In this document: in pieces, positions 1 to 5,230 of the stretch
How positions within the stretch are numbered: position 1 is the stretch's first letter
Layout of the letters: each line of letters begins with the position of its first letter
Origin: Puniceicoccaceae bacterium
GTDB taxonomy: Bacteria; Verrucomicrobiota; Verrucomicrobiia; Opitutales; Coraliomargaritaceae
NCBI GenBank assembly: GCA_003567255.1
Contig: PWZW01000030.1
Span: 1 to 5,230, forward strand
Length of the DNA stretch: 5,230 nt
Direction: 5' to 3'
Made by a program: the position numbers and the translations under genes
Notes under the pieces: model-generated
Told to the model about the DNA's origin: nothing
The model's database searches: none
What the model saw: the letters and a program-made list of their open reading frames with translations, nothing else

Positions 1-2748
<2,748 letters not shown>

Positions 2749-2817
2749 AAAGCGAACTTCCCGTCTTTCATTCAATAACCTTAATTTCCAACACAGCGCA
2801 CCAACGCAAAACGTAAT
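2749..2817 (+). other. sucA-sucB intergenic gap, 69 bases
   Basis: Short A/C/T-rich spacer between the sucA TAA stop (2746-2748) and the sucB ATG. I see no stable hairpin followed by a T run, so a terminator is unlikely, and no persuasive -35/-10 pair. The last 20 or so bases before the ATG contain no purine-rich Shine-Dalgarno stretch. It most likely forms part of a continuous sucA-sucB-lpd transcript; that is inference from spacing and orientation. Confidence 0.6.
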
Positions 2818-4077
2818 ATGGCGACAGCAATCAAAATTCCGGCAATGGGAGAATCCATCAGCAGCGGCATTCTCGCTGCCTGGCACGTAAAAGACGGCGA
2901 CTACGTCGAAAAAGGCCAGACTATCTTTGAACTGGAGACTGATAAAATCACCTCCGAAGGGAACGCAGAGGAGAGCGGGGTCATCAGCCTGAAAGTTGCG
3001 GAGGGAGACGAAGTCGACGTCGGGCAGGTCGTGGCGGAAATCGACACGGAAGCGAAGGGTGAGGCAAAGGCAGAACCCGCCGATAAGCCCAAATCAGCAA
3101 CAGAGGCTAAAGAAACTTCCGAAAGTAAGAGCGAGGAAAACGATCAAAAAGCGGCGACAGCTAAGGCTTCGGAGAATGACACGCTATCGCCCGCAGCCCG
3201 CCGGGCAGCCGAGGAAACTGGGGTCGATCCGAGCTCCGTGGATGGCTCCGGAAAAGATGGCCGAGTGACGAAAGCAGACATCCTGAACGCGGCGGAAAAA
3301 CCGCAAAGCGCTCCGGCAAAGGCAACTCCGGAAAAAACGGTTTCTGCCACCACCTCCACATCGAAAGCCACAGCGGGTGAGCGTGAGACGCGAAAGAAGA
3401 TGAGTCCTCTGCGCCGGAAGATAGCCGAGCGGCTCGTTTCCGCCACTCAGGAAGCGGCCTTGCTCACGACCTTTAACGAGGTGGATATGGGCGCGGTCAT
3501 GGAGCTTCGCAAAAAGCATCAAGACAAATTTGTCGATCGCCACGGTGTAAAACTCGGTTTCATGTCTTTCTTTGTGAAGGCGGTGACCCACGCGCTGCAG
3601 GCCGTACCCGCGGTAAATGGACGCATTGAGGGCGATACGATCGTCAGCAATCACTACTTCGACATTGGCGTTGCTGTCGGCACGGACAAGGGGCTCATGG
3701 TCCCCACAGTGAGAGACTGTGAATCCAAAACCTTTGCACAGATCGAACAGGACATCCTGAACTACGCTAAAGCAGCACGGGATGGTAAAATCAAGATGGA
3801 CGACCTGCAGGGTGGTGTCTTTACCATCTCGAACGGCGGGATTTACGGCTCGATGCTGAGTACCCCCATCATCAACTACCCGCAACCAGCCATTCTTGGG
3901 TTGCACAACATCCAGCAGCGACCCGTCGTCCGCAATGGCGAGATTGTGGCCCGTCCCATGATGTACCTTGCGCTAAGTTACGACCATCGATTGATCGACG
4001 GCAAGGAAGCGGTTACCTTCCTGATCAAGGTTAAAGAAGCCATTGAAGATCCCGCCAGCCTGCTCTTCGACCTTTAA
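2818..4077 (+). CDS. sucB: 2-oxoglutarate dehydrogenase E2 component (dihydrolipoamide succinyltransferase)
   Basis: Core-forming E2 subunit of the OGDH complex: it carries the lipoyl arm and transfers succinyl from it to CoA in the cytoplasm. At 419 residues it is slightly longer than E. coli SucB (405). Domains in order: one lipoyl domain (about 2-77) with the lipoylation lysine K43 in ETDK; a charged Ala/Lys/Glu/Ser linker (about 79-121); a peripheral-subunit (E1/E3) binding domain (about 123-158, LSPAARRAAEETGVD to DGRVTKADIL); a second Ala/Thr/Lys linker (about 160-190); and the catalytic domain (about 190-419). The latter has MSPLRRKIAERL (195-206), FTISNGGIYGS with STPIINYPQPAILG, and the active site YDHRLIDG with H390 and D394. 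The TISNGG/STPIIN wording is typical of succinyl- rather than acetyl- or branched-chain transferases, and the adjacent sucA agrees. The ATG at 2818 is chosen because MATAIKIPAMGES matches the normal lipoyl-domain N-terminus; the next Met (residue 10) would truncate the first strand. No clear Shine-Dalgarno precedes it. Confidence 0.97.
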   Translation: MATAIKIPAMGESISSGILAAWHVKDGDYVEKGQTIFELETDKITSEGNAEESGVISLKVAEGDEVDVGQVVAEIDTEAKGEAKAEPADKPKSATEAKETSESKSEENDQKAATAKASENDTLSPAARRAAEETGVDPSSVDGSGKDGRVTKADILNAAEKPQSAPAKATPEKTVSATTSTSKATAGERETRKKMSPLRRKIAERLVSATQEAALLTTFNEVDMGAVMELRKKHQDKFVDRHGVKLGFMSFFVKAVTHALQAVPAVNGRIEGDTIVSNHYFDIGVAVGTDKGLMVPTVRDCESKTFAQIEQDILNYAKAARDGKIKMDDLQGGVFTISNGGIYGSMLSTPIINYPQPAILGLHNIQQRPVVRNGEIVARPMMYLALSYDHRLIDGKEAVTFLIKVKEAIEDPASLLFDL

Positions 4078-4142
4078 CGTCCCCAACCGCTCCAGGCCGC
4101 ACGCCAAAAACAAGCGTATCCATTTACAAATAACTGTTTCAA

Positions 4143-4148
4143 AGAGAG
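4143..4148 (+). promoter_or_regulatory. Putative ribosome binding site of lpd
   Basis: A purine run AGAGAG ends 7 bases before the ATG at 4156, a normal Shine-Dalgarno distance, although it is only a partial match to GGAGG. It supports 4156 as the lpd start. The rest of the 78-base sucB-lpd gap (4078-4155) shows no terminator hairpin or clear promoter, so lpd is probably co-transcribed with sucB. Confidence 0.55.
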
Positions 4149-4155
4149 TATTTCC

Positions 4156-5230
4156 ATGTCATCAGAAAAGCACTTCGACGTAATCATAATCGGCTCTGGT
4201 CCCGGAGGTTATGTGGCCGCGATCCGCTCGGCCCAACTCGGCTTTAAAACTGCCTTGGTGGAAAAAGACGCTCACCTCGGAGGTACTTGTCTCAACGTAG
4301 GGTGCATCCCCAGCAAGGCGCTCCTCCACTCCACCGAGCAGTACCACTTTGCTGCCCATCAAGCGAGTGAGCATGGTATCGAAATCGAGAAGATTTCGAT
4401 CAACGTCGGTAAGCTGATGGAAAAGAAATCGAAGGTTGTCGACCAACTGAGAGGCGGCGTCGCCCATCTGGTGAAGAAGCGCAAAATCACCGTATTCAAA
4501 GGAAAGGGCAAATTTAAGAAAGATGGCGGCATTTCCATCGAAGGTAAGGAAAGCGCGGAAATCAGCGCAGATCACACCATTATCGCCACGGGCTCGCAGG
4601 TCGTGGAATTGCCCTTCCTGAAATTTGACGGCGAGCAAATTGTAAGCAGCGACCAAGCCATCGCCTTTAAAGAAGTGCCCAAGCGCCTCGCCGTAGTGGG
4701 CGCCGGAGCCATAGGCTTGGAGTTGGGTAGCGTCTGGTCCCGCCTCGGAAGTAAAGTGGATGTGGTTGAATTTATGCCGCAAATCGCCTCCACTTTTGAC
4801 AGCGACATTGCAAAACAGGCAGAGCGCATCTTCAAAAAACAAGGCCTTGCATTTCATCTCGGGACGAAGGTCACCGGGTTCCGAAAAGCGAAGGACCACG
4901 TCATCCTTGAAGCCGAAAAAGACGGCAAAACGGTGGAAATCGAGGCAGATAAGATACTTGTTTCCGTGGGGCGCAAACCCTACACCGAAGGCCTTGGCTT
5001 GGACGCTGTGGGCATCGAACTGGACGACAAGGGCCGCATCAAAACGGACAAGCATTTTAAGACGAACGTAAAGGGCATCTACGCCATTGGCGACGTGATT
5101 GCTGGCCCGATGCTCGCACACAAGGCCGAAGAGGAAGGCGTCGCTTGCGTCGAACTCATTGCTGGCAAGGCGGGGCATGTAAACTACGGAGTGATTCCCA
5201 ACGTCATCTACACCGAACCAGAAATTGCCA
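4156..5230 (+). CDS. lpd: Dihydrolipoyl dehydrogenase (E3), partial, cut at right edge
   Basis: Flavoprotein disulfide reductase that reoxidises dihydrolipoyl-E2 and reduces NAD+. The frame is open from ATG 4156 to the window end: 358 full codons plus one base, against roughly 460-480 residues for the family. Seen: FAD-binding GSGPGG (13-18) with acidic E36 at the end of the second strand; the redox disulfide GGTCLNVGCIPSK (C45, C50); an ATG motif IIATGS (142-147); NAD-binding GAGAIG (182-187) with E205 positioned to favour NAD+ over NADP+; SVGRKP; and the second FAD motif GIYAIGDV (D313) followed by MLAHKAEEEG. The sequence stops at NVIYTEPEIA, where the dimerisation domain starts, so the catalytic His-Glu pair of that domain lies outside the window. 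The redox cysteine motif and the sucAB context favour lipoamide dehydrogenase over glutathione or mercuric reductase. It probably serves this OGDH complex; whether it also serves pyruvate dehydrogenase cannot be told here. Confidence 0.96.
   Translation, partial: MSSEKHFDVIIIGSGPGGYVAAIRSAQLGFKTALVEKDAHLGGTCLNVGCIPSKALLHSTEQYHFAAHQASEHGIEIEKISINVGKLMEKKSKVVDQLRGGVAHLVKKRKITVFKGKGKFKKDGGISIEGKESAEISADHTIIATGSQVVELPFLKFDGEQIVSSDQAIAFKEVPKRLAVVGAGAIGLELGSVWSRLGSKVDVVEFMPQIASTFDSDIAKQAERIFKKQGLAFHLGTKVTGFRKAKDHVILEAEKDGKTVEIEADKILVSVGRKPYTEGLGLDAVGIELDDKGRIKTDKHFKTNVKGIYAIGDVIAGPMLAHKAEEEGVACVELIAGKAGHVNYGVIPNVIYTEPEIA

Noticed and set aside
3184..3906. A 240-codon open frame on the minus strand opposite sucB.
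   Set aside because: It is a shadow of the E2 catalytic domain. It shows no recognisable family motif and conflicts with a clearly conserved gene.
4078..4155. A possible terminator or internal promoter between sucB and lpd.
   Set aside because: I could find no inverted repeat of useful length followed by T residues, and AT-rich stretches such as TTTACA near 4122 lack a well-spaced partner box.
4162..5178. A 338-codon open frame on the minus strand.
   Set aside because: It lies wholly antisense to lpd, whose plus-strand frame shows every expected FAD, NAD and disulfide motif. The antisense translation has no recognisable domain, and long antisense frames are common opposite biased codons.

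Overview
The window is a conserved block of central metabolism: three co-directional plus-strand genes encoding the 2-oxoglutarate dehydrogenase (OGDH) complex of the TCA cycle. They are E1 (sucA, 1-2748), E2 (sucB, 2818-4077) and E3 (lpd, 4156 to the right edge, incomplete). Together they catalyse 2-oxoglutarate + CoA + NAD+ -> succinyl-CoA + CO2 + NADH. SucA decarboxylates 2-oxoglutarate on thiamine diphosphate and reductively succinylates the lipoyl arm of SucB. SucB passes the succinyl group to CoA, and Lpd reoxidises the dihydrolipoyl arm through FAD and a disulfide to NAD+.

Layout: sucA begins at base 1, so its promoter and ribosome binding site are not visible. A 69-base gap separates it from sucB and a 78-base gap separates sucB from lpd. 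I see no convincing terminator hairpin or promoter in either gap, so a single sucA-sucB-lpd transcription unit is the simplest reading. lpd has a plausible Shine-Dalgarno sequence; sucB has none that I can see. lpd is cut off after 358 full codons, just as its C-terminal dimerisation domain begins. Coding density is about 97 percent and there is no stretch over 300 bases without a gene.

Organism: a Gram-negative-type bacterium with moderate GC and a full-length OGDH E1 of the E. coli/mitochondrial type, not the fused actinobacterial KGD type. The wording of the proteins (for example the ETDKITSEG lipoyl motif and the SucA N-terminus) reminds me of Verrucomicrobiota, possibly Opitutae. That is an impression from memory, not a search result, and is low to moderate in confidence.

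I found no undescribed system, mobile element, RNA gene, CRISPR array or notable repeat. All key catalytic motifs visible in the three proteins are intact. The findings listed are minor sequence peculiarities.
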